A stretch of 9,577 nucleotides of DNA, taken from NCBI GenBank assembly GCA_002452695.1, contig DKFA01000073.1:1-9577 (forward strand), in the 5' to 3' direction. The translations under genes were made by a program, and so were the position numbers. The notes beneath the pieces are model-generated. The model saw only the letters and a list, made by a program, of their open reading frames with translations. It had not been told where the DNA came from and did not search any database. Of this stretch, positions 1 to 5,731 are shown in pieces. Source of the DNA: Dehalococcoidia bacterium UBA6808. GTDB taxonomy: Bacteria; Chloroflexota; Dehalococcoidia; GIF9; UBA5629. The first letter of the stretch is position 1; each line of letters opens with the position of its first letter.

Positions 1-62
1 TCGTGCCTTTTTCAGGGGAAACTAAATAGCGAGTTATTATTGATCAGGACTGTCTGACATGT
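1..62. other. Left-edge non-coding stretch downstream of the HD gene
   Basis: AT-rich DNA after the HD-hydrolase stop. No clear terminator hairpin or gene start is visible; only 4-bp arms (TCAG/CTGA near 46-59) occur. Confidence 0.4.
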
Positions 63-626
63 TTACAACCCTAGCCTGTCGCTGATACCCTGCATCGCTT
101 TGATAACAATGGATATATGCTCGGGCAGAGGCACACCCAACTCTGCAGCGCCGCGTTCGACCATCTTCCGGTCGACCCCGGCGGCAAATGATTTCTCCTT
201 CCATTTCTTCTGTACGGCTTCCACCGTAACGTCGGCCAGTTTTTTGGAGGGGCGTGTCAGGGCGACGGCTATGATCATACCGGTCAGTTCGTCCACGGCG
301 TAGATGGTTTTTTTAAGCGGGGTGTCCCTAATGACGCCGGTGTGGTCGGCGTGCGCCAGCACGGCTTCTGACAGCTCTTCGGCAAAGCCCTGTTCCCTGA
401 GCCATTGTGCGCCTTTAAAGGGGTGGTCATGCAGGTCAGGGTAGCGCTCGTAGTCGAAATCGTGTAAAAGTCCTACAGCGCCCCATTGCTCAGGGTTTGC
501 GCCGAACATGGGGGCGTATGCGCGCATGGCCGCCTCCACCGCCCAGGCATGTTTTTTCAGGTTGTTGTTGGCAACCCACTCCTCCATGATCTTTTCTGCC
601 TCGTCTCTGTCAGGCCATCTGCTCAT
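63..626 (-). CDS. HD-superfamily hydrolase (COG2316-like)
   Basis: A 187-residue soluble protein with a classical HD metal-binding pattern: His26 (in KKHAWAVEAAMR), the His55-Asp56 pair (GLLHDFDYERYPD), His92 (LAHADHTGV) and Asp112 (AVDELTG). The conserved C-terminal half (ELTGMIIAVALTRPSKKL, then KSFAAGVDR) fits the predicted HD hydrolases of COG2316, which are usually of about this length and of unknown substrate. HD proteins generally act as metal-dependent phosphohydrolases; the substrate here cannot be read from sequence. The ATG overlaps the queH stop as ATGA. An AAGGAG site at 634-639, 7 nt upstream and lying inside the last queH codons, supports this start. It is the last gene of the enoyl-CoA hydratase/queH unit, so translational coupling is likely. 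Confidence 0.9.
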   Translation of the reverse strand: MSRWPDRDEAEKIMEEWVANNNLKKHAWAVEAAMRAYAPMFGANPEQWGAVGLLHDFDYERYPDLHDHPFKGAQWLREQGFAEELSEAVLAHADHTGVIRDTPLKKTIYAVDELTGMIIAVALTRPSKKLADVTVEAVQKKWKEKSFAAGVDRKMVERGAAELGVPLPEHISIVIKAMQGISDRLGL

Positions 627-1156
627 CTGTGCGCTCCTTGCATACTGTATTTACAGCCGCAGTAATTTTGCCGGTAAAGACCCCAGCTACGAGCCAGTTC
701 ACCGGCTTTCTTAAAACCTTCCTTCTTTTTGAAGTCGCGGGGCAGAAATCTGTCTCCTCCCACCTCCTGCCCTATTCTGTTGATGACCGCCGCCGGTTTG
801 TGCGGGCTAATGGTCAGTGTGGAAGTAAAGCAATCCAACTGGTTTTCCAGTGTGAAAAGGTAGGTCTGCTGCAGGCGAAATCGATAGCAGACGTGGCAGC
901 GCCGGCCACGCTCTGGTTCATTTGCCAGGCAGGATGCCGCCCGGTCCCAGTCATCAGCATTATAAGGTCCTTCGAACAAACGGATGCCTAGATGTTCGGC
1001 GGCCTTTGCCGCTGCGTCAAACCGACGGTAATACTCGTCCGGCGGGTAAATATTGGGATTATAGTAATAGCCGGTCACTTCATGACCTTCGGCCAGTAAC
1101 GCTTGTCCGGCGCCCGCTGCGCAAACACCGCAGCAGATGTGCAAAACTACTTTCAT
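623..1156 (-). CDS. queH: Epoxyqueuosine reductase QueH
   Basis: A 177-residue protein matching QueH (formerly DUF208), the iron-sulfur enzyme that reduces epoxyqueuosine in tRNA to queuosine in bacteria lacking the cobalamin enzyme QueG. Visible family signatures are the N-terminal Cys8-Cys9 pair (LHICCGVC), the YNPNIYP block near residue 32, Cys87-x2-Cys90 in RRCHVCYRFRL, the FTSTLTISPHK block (110-120), DFKKKEGF (141-148), and the C-terminal Cys166-x-Cys168 in QNYCGCKYS. All expected cysteines are present and the length is normal, so it should be active. It starts 22 nt after the enoyl-CoA hydratase stop. No clear Shine-Dalgarno sequence precedes the ATG, which suggests readthrough or coupling from the upstream gene. 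No other queuosine genes are in the window. Confidence 0.95.
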   Translation of the reverse strand: MKVVLHICCGVCAAGAGQALLAEGHEVTGYYYNPNIYPPDEYYRRFDAAAKAAEHLGIRLFEGPYNADDWDRAASCLANEPERGRRCHVCYRFRLQQTYLFTLENQLDCFTSTLTISPHKPAAVINRIGQEVGGDRFLPRDFKKKEGFKKAGELARSWGLYRQNYCGCKYSMQGAHR

Positions 1157-1178
1157 TATGCTTTGATTAAAACACGTT

Positions 1179-1958
1179 TCAGGATTTCTTGCTTTTTACC
1201 TTGTCAAGAAAACGCTGCTGGATCCTCTGCAGGAAGCTGGGATCGGTGAAGGCCATGCTTTGTGCCAGGCCGGTGCATTCCAGCGCGTCGTATATACCCA
1301 TGTCCATGCTGAGGTCGATGTTGCGCTTGGCCAGGCCGACGCCAATCAGTCCATTGCGCATGACGTCCTGCGCCCAGGCAATGCCAGTGGCCTCCAATTC
1401 CTGAAGTTTGACTACTTTGTTGACCAGTCCCCACTGCTCCGCTTTATGTGCATCGATGGTCTTGCCGGTGAGTATCAGCTCCTTGGCGCGGCCCAGCCCG
1501 ATCACACGGGGCAAACGCTGGCTGCCGCCGCCGTCAGGGATGATGCCCATATCGACTTCGGGTAGATTGAACAGCGTCTCTTCGCTGCAAATCCTCATGT
1601 CGCAAGCCAGGGCCAGTTCCAGTGCTGCGCCAAAGCAGTATCCATGAATGACTGCGATGACTACTTTTTCCAGCAATTCGATCTCATTGAACATCTTCTG
1701 GTAACGCCTTACGAACCTGCGTAAATCAACCTGGTTCGAGCCGGCTGTAAAAGAAGTCAGGTCAGTGCCGGCTGAGAAGCATTTCCCTTCACCGGAGAGC
1801 AGCACTGCCTTGACGCTGGGCTGCGTGGCAACCTCAAGGAAGCATTCTGTAACGTCGGAAATAAGCTGATGATTGACGGCATTTCTTTTCTCCGGCCGGT
1901 TGAGCTTTACGTGGAGGATGCCGTCTTTTTCCTGGTAGGAGACCGTTTCAAATTTCAT
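1179..1958 (-). CDS. Enoyl-CoA hydratase/isomerase (crotonase family)
   Basis: A 259-residue protein of the usual crotonase length, acting on CoA thioesters in the cytoplasm, probably by hydrating a trans-2-enoyl-CoA in beta-oxidation or a related pathway. Both catalytic glutamates of the rat mitochondrial enzyme (Glu144 and Glu164, 20 residues apart) are matched by Glu114 (GAALELALACD) and Glu134 (NLPEVDMGIIPDGGG). The oxyanion-hole regions are FSAGTDL (61-67) and GYCFGAA (106-112). The N-terminal LNRPEKRNAVN is also typical. Keeping both glutamates favours hydratase over isomerase or thioesterase activity, but the acyl substrate cannot be told from sequence. The start is secure: AAGGAG at 1966-1971 lies 7 nt before the ATG. 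It is the first gene of a unit continuing into queH, with a predicted promoter at 2021-2049. Confidence 0.95.
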   Translation of the reverse strand: MKFETVSYQEKDGILHVKLNRPEKRNAVNHQLISDVTECFLEVATQPSVKAVLLSGEGKCFSAGTDLTSFTAGSNQVDLRRFVRRYQKMFNEIELLEKVVIAVIHGYCFGAALELALACDMRICSEETLFNLPEVDMGIIPDGGGSQRLPRVIGLGRAKELILTGKTIDAHKAEQWGLVNKVVKLQELEATGIAWAQDVMRNGLIGVGLAKRNIDLSMDMGIYDALECTGLAQSMAFTDPSFLQRIQQRFLDKVKSKKS

Positions 1959-1983
1959 GAACTTACTCCTTGCTGAATATTAG

Positions 1984-2015
1984 GGGGCCATGTTCAGGCG
2001 TATATAATAGGCCCC
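1984..2015 (-). other. GGGGCC hairpin in the leader of the enoyl-CoA hydratase gene
   Basis: An inverted repeat has arms GGGGCC (1984-1989) and GGCCCC (2010-2015) with a 20-nt AT-rich loop. It falls at or just after the predicted transcription start of the downstream gene and 90 nt or less past the end of the MFS pair. No T-run follows it on the minus strand, so it is a poor intrinsic terminator. It may be a 5' UTR stem that stabilises the message or a weak transcription block between units; its role is uncertain. Confidence 0.4.
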
Positions 2016-2020
2016 GCCCA

Positions 2021-2049
2021 AAAATAGCGTTACTTATGGATCTTGTCAA
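2021..2049 (-). promoter_or_regulatory. Sigma70-like promoter for enoyl-CoA hydratase/queH/HD unit
   Basis: On the minus strand a perfect TTGACA (2044-2049) is followed by a 17-nt spacer and TATTTT (2021-2026), which matches 4 of 6 bases of the -10 consensus. It begins right after the stop codon of the second MFS gene and lies 63 nt or more upstream of the hydratase ATG. It would give the three downstream genes transcription independent of the transporters. Confidence 0.6.
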
Positions 2050-2052
2050 GCA

Positions 2053-3216
2053 TCAGCGTGCGGACCTGTTACCGTATAACTGCAAGGCCAGTATAACAAG
2101 GAAGGCGGCCGCTATAATACCGCCTGCAGCCAGGTACATGACGCCGAATCCGTGGCCCTGGCTTATCACGCCCAGCGCGGTCGCGCCGGCTGCCAGTCCT
2201 GCCTGAAAAGATGCCGATCCGAGGCCCATAGCGAAGCCTCGTTTGTTCGGCGGAGAGATCTGCGCCAGCCAGGACAATGCCGCAGGCATGGAGAATCCCA
2301 TCCCCAGGCCGAATAGCAGGGCGATCAGGGATAGCTCCAGCAATCCATGGAAAATCGGTATGAGTGCAATCCCCACTGCGCACAGGGCCATGCCACCTGT
2401 GATTAGGCGTCCGTTGCCGAAACGGTCGGACATGGCGCCGGCAGGTATCCTGAGCACAGCCGAGCTGATGTAACACGAAGTAATAATGATACCGGCGCCT
2501 GATTCGCTAATGCTGAACTGCTTGACGTAGAGAGGGATATAGGTGCTTACGGAGGCGGAGCCGACCGCGGTTATAGTGAGAGCGATGAAACTGGTCTGGG
2601 CGCTGCTGCTGGCCAGCCAGCGCCAGCGGTCCGGCTCTTTAGACTCCTGGTATACGGGCTTGTGCGGAAGCGCATGCAGGCGGGTCAAGAGGAAAACCAG
2701 AGCCAGCACAGGCATCACACTGCAGGTATAGAATGCCGCCGTAAAACCCAGATATTCCAGCACAAAGCCGCCCGCCAGCGGTCCGGCCATCAGTCCCAAC
2801 TGGGATGAAGCGGTATACCAGCCCATGGCTTTGCCGTGTTCCCCCTTGCCGGTGATATCGGTCACCAGAGATAGCACACAGGGCAGGAGCAGCGCTGCAC
2901 CCAGCCCATGCATAATGCGGATCAGGTACAGGGCCGTGGCGTTGTGCCCGAGAGGGTAGAGAAAGGGTGTAACGGCGCAGATGACCAGGCCGGCTATCAG
3001 GAGGGTCCTGCGGCCTATACGGTCTGAGATCATCCCGACGGGGACTATGCAGAGGGCATTGACATAAGAGAAAATTGACACGATTAATCCTGTGTCAGAG
3101 ATGCCTATACCGAGGTGCTCTGTATAATACGGAATGACCGGGAAAAGCCAGCTCAGGCTGGTAAAACCGGCAAAGGCGATAACATATAAAGTTATCAGGG
3201 TGAATGATTTATTCAC
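2053..3216 (-). CDS. MFS transporter, DHA1-like (12-TM, drug:H+ antiporter type)
   Basis: A 387-residue polytopic inner-membrane protein with about 12 hydrophobic segments, a normal size for short MFS permeases. It carries MFS motif A (GMISDRIGRR, 61-70) between helices 2 and 3, a motif B-like LIRIMHGLGAA around 98-108, the antiporter motif C (GLMAGPLAGG, 141-150) in helix 5, and a second motif A-like loop GAMSDRFGNGR (260-270) in the C-terminal half. Motif C points to proton-coupled efflux (DHA1 group), but the substrate is not predictable. It starts with GTG overlapping the stop of the preceding MFS gene as GTGA. There is no strong Shine-Dalgarno site, so translation probably depends on coupling. 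Two different MFS permeases coupled in this way is unusual. Confidence 0.9.
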   Translation of the reverse strand: MNKSFTLITLYVIAFAGFTSLSWLFPVIPYYTEHLGIGISDTGLIVSIFSYVNALCIVPVGMISDRIGRRTLLIAGLVICAVTPFLYPLGHNATALYLIRIMHGLGAALLLPCVLSLVTDITGKGEHGKAMGWYTASSQLGLMAGPLAGGFVLEYLGFTAAFYTCSVMPVLALVFLLTRLHALPHKPVYQESKEPDRWRWLASSSAQTSFIALTITAVGSASVSTYIPLYVKQFSISESGAGIIITSCYISSAVLRIPAGAMSDRFGNGRLITGGMALCAVGIALIPIFHGLLELSLIALLFGLGMGFSMPAALSWLAQISPPNKRGFAMGLGSASFQAGLAAGATALGVISQGHGFGVMYLAAGGIIAAAFLVILALQLYGNRSAR

Positions 3217-4544
3217 TTATCTTGATCAGGCTGCGGAGGTTTGCAGAAGAGGATAAGAATGGCGCCGAAAAGTCCTGACAGGCAGGCAATCAGAATGACC
3301 GGCCCATAGCTGCGGTTGGCATCGTACACCAGGCCTGCCACGGCAGGAGCTGAAAACTGGAAAATGGAGTTGACCGGATTCATGACCCGGCTCAACTGGG
3401 GAAAAGATCCGCCCCCGAAATAATTGCCTGTAATAAGCGGGATTGATACATATACTGCGCCGAAACCTACGCCTGTTAACAGCGCAAAGAGGTATACTGC
3501 CCACAGGGTATCTTTGGCAGATAGCCAGAAAAGGGCCCCGCCTAGAACAATCAGCAGGGCAGCGCCCGACATGATGTAGCGTGACTCGATCCTTTCTCCC
3601 AGGAAAGAAACGCTCAGCCGCCCCACTATGCTGAAGGCCATTATCAGCCCATAGATGAAAGCGGGCTGCATAAACAGCAAAGGATCGGTATCCAGAAAAC
3701 CTCTATCCTTCAGATGAGCAGGAGTTTGTGAGACCAATAGCTGCCACAGGAAGAAGATCACCGCCGTAGCAACCATAATTTGCCAGATCGCATGGGTCCT
3801 GAATGCCGCGGATACTGACCAGTTTATCGGTGACCGGTAGGTGCGGATAAGCCTGTGCGTGGGGTGTTTCACATGTTCTCCAGGCCGTTCGGGAGAAATC
3901 CCGTCCGGATGCTGCCCCAGATCTTCCGGTCGGTTCCTGACGGCTGCCAGGGCCACGGCTGCACCGATAAAACAGGCTGCGGCGATTACATACCAGCCAG
4001 CCCGCCAATCATTATTGAAAGCTGTGATAGTGTAGCTGATGATCTGCGGATAAATGAAGCCGCCGATGGCGCCTCCTCCCAGCACCAGCCCCATCGCCAG
4101 TGCCCTGTGTACATTGAACCAGAGCAGTACCAGAGCTTGTACCGGCACCACCGAGCCGAACGAAATGCCCAGGCCGACAAATACGCAGATCAGCCAGTAG
4201 ACGAAGGGGAAAGACTGGCCGGAGAAATCGGTCATAATGCTGCCCAGCAGCGCCATCAGTATGCTGGAGATGGCGGTCAATATCGCCCCTATCGCCAGGG
4301 TTGTCTTGGGACCGAACCTGTTCATCAACCAGGGGATGAACAGCGCGCCCAGACCGAGCATAATACCGATGATGGAATAGCCGATATTGACTTCCCAGCG
4401 TTGCAACTGCAGAGAGTCTTCCATGAACTTGTTTATGATGGGTGGCCCGTACAGGGCGAACCCGATTGGAATGGAGTAGACCAAGCAGAGCAGGGGGAGC
4501 ATCAGCCAGCCGTAGAACGTGTTTTTACCTGTCTTATCTGGCAC
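3213..4544 (-). CDS. MFS transporter, OFA/monocarboxylate-type (FYGW N-terminus)
   Basis: A 443-residue, roughly 12-TM inner-membrane permease. The N-terminal FYGW (10-13), the loop 2-3 motif PWLMNRFGPKT (71-81), WFNVHRALAMGLVLGGGAIGG (142-162), DWRAGW (179-184) and the post-helix-6 RNRPEDLGQHPDG (203-215) are typical of the oxalate/formate antiporter and monocarboxylate-porter branches of the MFS. A small carboxylate substrate is therefore plausible, but this is family-level inference. A hydrophilic central loop (about 216-243) separates the two halves. The start is GTG: an in-frame TAG lies a few codons upstream with no ATG between, and AAGGGA lies about 7 nt before. It is the first gene of a two-transporter operon with an extended -10 promoter at 4584-4613. 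Confidence 0.9.
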   Translation of the reverse strand: MPDKTGKNTFYGWLMLPLLCLVYSIPIGFALYGPPIINKFMEDSLQLQRWEVNIGYSIIGIMLGLGALFIPWLMNRFGPKTTLAIGAILTAISSILMALLGSIMTDFSGQSFPFVYWLICVFVGLGISFGSVVPVQALVLLWFNVHRALAMGLVLGGGAIGGFIYPQIISYTITAFNNDWRAGWYVIAAACFIGAAVALAAVRNRPEDLGQHPDGISPERPGEHVKHPTHRLIRTYRSPINWSVSAAFRTHAIWQIMVATAVIFFLWQLLVSQTPAHLKDRGFLDTDPLLFMQPAFIYGLIMAFSIVGRLSVSFLGERIESRYIMSGAALLIVLGGALFWLSAKDTLWAVYLFALLTGVGFGAVYVSIPLITGNYFGGGSFPQLSRVMNPVNSIFQFSAPAVAGLVYDANRSYGPVILIACLSGLFGAILILFCKPPQPDQDK

Positions 4545-4583
4545 TTTTATTTCCCTTACACACTATGGCCGAGTTGGCGAGCT

Positions 4584-4613
4584 ATTATACCATCGTTATA
4601 AGTAATTAGTTAA
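4584..4613 (-). promoter_or_regulatory. Extended -10 promoter for the MFS transporter pair
   Basis: On the minus strand a perfect TATAAT (4584-4589) is preceded by TGG, giving an extended -10 (TGnTATAAT). An 18-nt spacer separates it from a weak -35, TTAACT (4608-4613). The predicted start lies about 33 nt before the GTG of the first transporter. A TAATTA-GT-TAATTA dyad (4603-4616) covers the -35, as an operator would. Confidence 0.6.
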
Positions 4614-4616
4614 TTA
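4603..4616. promoter_or_regulatory. TAATTA-N2-TAATTA dyad over the transporter -35
   Basis: Two copies of TAATTA, itself a palindrome, flank a 2-nt centre. The site overlaps the -35 element of the transporter promoter. Regulator-binding dyads are often placed here, but an AT-rich promoter region can produce such a pattern by chance, and no regulator gene is in the window. Confidence 0.3.
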
Positions 4617-4643
4617 CCGCGGTTCTGCAGAGCCCCCTGCATA

Positions 4644-4763
4644 AATGCTTAGCGCAATTGCGCAACCGCGCAGGTTGCCGCAGCCTTGGCCTCGTTGAGA
4701 GCAGGATGAACGTATTATGGCATAACGAATAATGCGCAAAAGCGCAATTGCATATTAAGCATT
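4644..4763. repeat. Imperfect inverted repeat, about 120 nt
   Basis: The left arm begins AATGCTTA (4644-4651) and runs into GCGCAATTGCGC (4652-4663). The right arm ends TAAGCATT (4756-4763) and is preceded by GCGCAATTGC (4742-4751). Read on the opposite strand, the right arm is AATGCTTA, a 4-nt insertion, then GCAATTGCGC, so the outer 8 bp and inner 10 bp match. The 11-mer AGCGCAATTGC also occurs as a direct repeat at 4651-4661 and 4741-4751, because its core is palindromic. It could be paired operators or a very small degenerate element; there is no evident target duplication. Confidence 0.4.
4652..4663. promoter_or_regulatory. GCGC-AATT-GCGC dyad (site 1)
   Basis: A perfect 12-nt palindrome, the first of three GCGC-W4-GCGC dyads, all in non-coding DNA next to the cysteine-rich genes. 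It lies farther from the first gene than site 2. A regulator site is a reasonable guess but unproven. Confidence 0.35.
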
Positions 4764-4778
4764 ATGGCGGATGCTGCT
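4734..4778 (+). promoter_or_regulatory. Duplicated leader block, copy 1 (with GCGC dyad site 2)
   Basis: Begins with the dyad GCGC-AAAA-GCGC (4734-4745), then 9 nt, then TTAAG and a GCGGATG core. It aligns without gaps to 5259-5303 upstream of the second paralogue, with 30 of 45 positions identical. The dyad ends 96 nt before the ATG at 4842, against 101 nt in copy 2. Such conservation next to diverged coding sequence suggests a functional transcriptional or leader element. Confidence 0.5.
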
Positions 4779-4841
4779 GTTTGACGCCGGTGTTAAATTA
4801 AATACACCCTGAAGAAGACATTAGGACAGGAGGAAACTAAA

Positions 4842-5183
4842 ATGGCAGAGACCGTCGTGAAAATAGAAAAGAACGCAGAACCGAAAGAGGAACGTGGATT
4901 TAATTTCTGGACTGACAAGCGGCCGTGCTGGGAGATCAGCCATTGCACCAATATGGTCAAAGCTGAATGCCCGGCTTTCAAGTACCAGTTCCTTCCCTGT
5001 TGGGAAATCGAGGGCACCTATTGCAAGCTCGACGATTACGGCGCCGATGGCAAAGACACCAGCATCTGCCAGGTCTGCAGGGTCTATAAAACATATGGTG
5101 AGGGCAAACCTATCCAGTTGAAGCTCATGGGCCGCGGTATCAATACGTCACTTAAAACCCTTGAGGATGCAGTAAAAAGCTAA
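4842..5183 (+). CDS. Two-CW cysteine-rich protein, paralogue 1
   Basis: A 113-residue soluble protein with no signal peptide or membrane segment. A charged N-terminus (1-19, EPKEERG) is followed by a cysteine-rich core: Cys29-Trp30, Cys35, Cys43, Cys53-Trp54, Cys61, and a Cys76-x2-Cys79 pair. Two CW dipeptides in this spacing (PCWE...PCWEIEGTYC) match what NCBI calls two-CW domain proteins, whose function is unknown to me. Seven cysteines suggest metal or iron-sulfur binding, which is inference. The C-terminus (88-113, KPIQLKLMGRGINTSL) is conserved with its neighbour. AGGAGG (4828-4833), 8 nt before the ATG, is an excellent ribosome site, suggesting strong expression. It is a single-gene transcript ended by the terminator at 5203-5239, and is about two-thirds identical to the protein at 5372. 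Confidence 0.9.
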   Translation: MAETVVKIEKNAEPKEERGFNFWTDKRPCWEISHCTNMVKAECPAFKYQFLPCWEIEGTYCKLDDYGADGKDTSICQVCRVYKTYGEGKPIQLKLMGRGINTSLKTLEDAVKS

Positions 5184-5202
5184 ATCACGGGATTATCCAG
5201 TT

Positions 5203-5239
5203 AAAAAGATCCCCTCTCGCGCGAGAGGGGATCTTTTTT
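5203..5239. terminator. Strong intrinsic terminator after paralogue 1, possibly bidirectional
   Basis: An 18-nt arm (5203-5220) and its exact reverse complement (5221-5238) form a perfect 36-nt palindrome around CGCG. The right arm ends in six T residues (5234-5239) and the left arm starts with five A residues, so it can terminate in either direction. It begins 19 nt after the stop of the first cysteine-rich gene and isolates it from the second. Confidence 0.92.
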
Positions 5240-5258
5240 ATCCCCATTGAAATGATAT

Positions 5259-5303
5259 GCGCTTTTGCGCAAAGTTAAATTAAGTGTTAAAGCGGATGGC
5301 GCT
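5259..5303 (+). promoter_or_regulatory. Duplicated leader block, copy 2 (with GCGC dyad site 3)
   Basis: Begins with GCGC-TTTT-GCGC (5259-5270), then 9 nt, then TTAAG and AGCGGATG, aligned without gaps to 4734-4778. The 14-mer at 5258-5271 is the exact reverse complement of that at 4733-4746, so the dyad is conserved while its central A/T tract is flipped. Downstream, GACAGGAGGAAA before the ATG is also shared with copy 1. No convincing -35/-10 pair is visible. Confidence 0.5.
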
Positions 5304-5371
5304 ACACAATGTGTGTGATAAATTGTTACTGTGAAAAAGTAATTAAGCCTTATTGACAGGAGGAAAACAAA

Positions 5372-5707
5372 ATGGCTGAAACAAAGACGAGGAAAGCAGC
5401 AGAAGTTAAAGAAGAACGCGGCGTCAATTTCTGGATCGACAAGTCCCCTTGCTGGGACCTCTGCAATTGCCCCGAGATGATCAAGGGCGAGTGCCCGGTT
5501 GCGAAATATCAGTTTCTGCCCTGCTGGGAGATCGAAGGCACCTATTGCAAACTCGATGATCGTGGAGCTACCGGAAAGGATACCAGCATTTGCGAGACCT
5601 GCAGGGTTTACAAGAAGTATGGCAACGGCCAGCCTATCGTTCTGAAACTTTTCGGAAAAGGCATAAATACCCATCTGGAGGAACTCGATAGGGTGGCCAG
5701 AAAATAA
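5372..5707 (+). CDS. Two-CW cysteine-rich protein, paralogue 2
   Basis: A 111-residue soluble protein that aligns without gaps to the gene at 4842 from KEERG onward, with about 66 of 98 residues identical. It has the same framework, with one extra cysteine: Cys27-Trp28, Cys31, Cys33, Cys41, Cys51-Trp52, Cys59 and Cys74-x2-Cys77. Residues 45-63 (KYQF...KLDD) are identical to the paralogue over 19 positions. Cys31 makes a C-x-C pair that paralogue 1 lacks and could alter metal or cluster binding. The ribosome site AGGAGG (5358-5363), 8 nt before the ATG, sits in a 22-nt stretch nearly identical to that of paralogue 1. It has its own leader and its own terminator (5732-5760), so it is probably regulated separately. 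Function is unknown. Confidence 0.9.
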   Translation: MAETKTRKAAEVKEERGVNFWIDKSPCWDLCNCPEMIKGECPVAKYQFLPCWEIEGTYCKLDDRGATGKDTSICETCRVYKKYGNGQPIVLKLFGKGINTHLEELDRVARK

Positions 5708-5731
5708 GCCGGAATTCAGGAAAAACCTGGG

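Larger units (their letters stand above)
4545..4841. other. 297-nt divergent intergenic region
   Basis: This stretch separates the minus-strand transporter operon from the plus-strand cysteine-rich gene and contains no credible ORF. Its left third holds the transporter promoter and TAATTA dyad. The middle (4644-4763) is bounded by inverted AATGCTTA/TAAGCATT arms and holds two GCGC-N4-GCGC dyads. The right part is the leader of the first cysteine-rich gene. A possible forward promoter (TTGACG at 4781-4786, 16-nt spacer, TACACC at 4803-4808) is weak, so I do not call it separately. Confidence 0.7.

Noticed and set aside
3855..4601. 248-codon ORF on the plus strand within the first transporter gene
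   Set aside because: Antisense shadow of a clear 12-TM permease. The protein is low-complexity and Gln/Asp/Arg-rich, as expected from reading hydrophobic codons backwards.
4644..4763. Insertion sequence or CRISPR interpretation of the repeats
   Set aside because: No transposase, no target duplication and no regular repeat-spacer series.
5304..5335. CRP-like TGTGA half-sites and an ACACA-A-TGTGT dyad in the second leader
   Set aside because: The TGTGA copies are direct repeats rather than the inverted spacing CRP needs, and they are not shared with the first leader.
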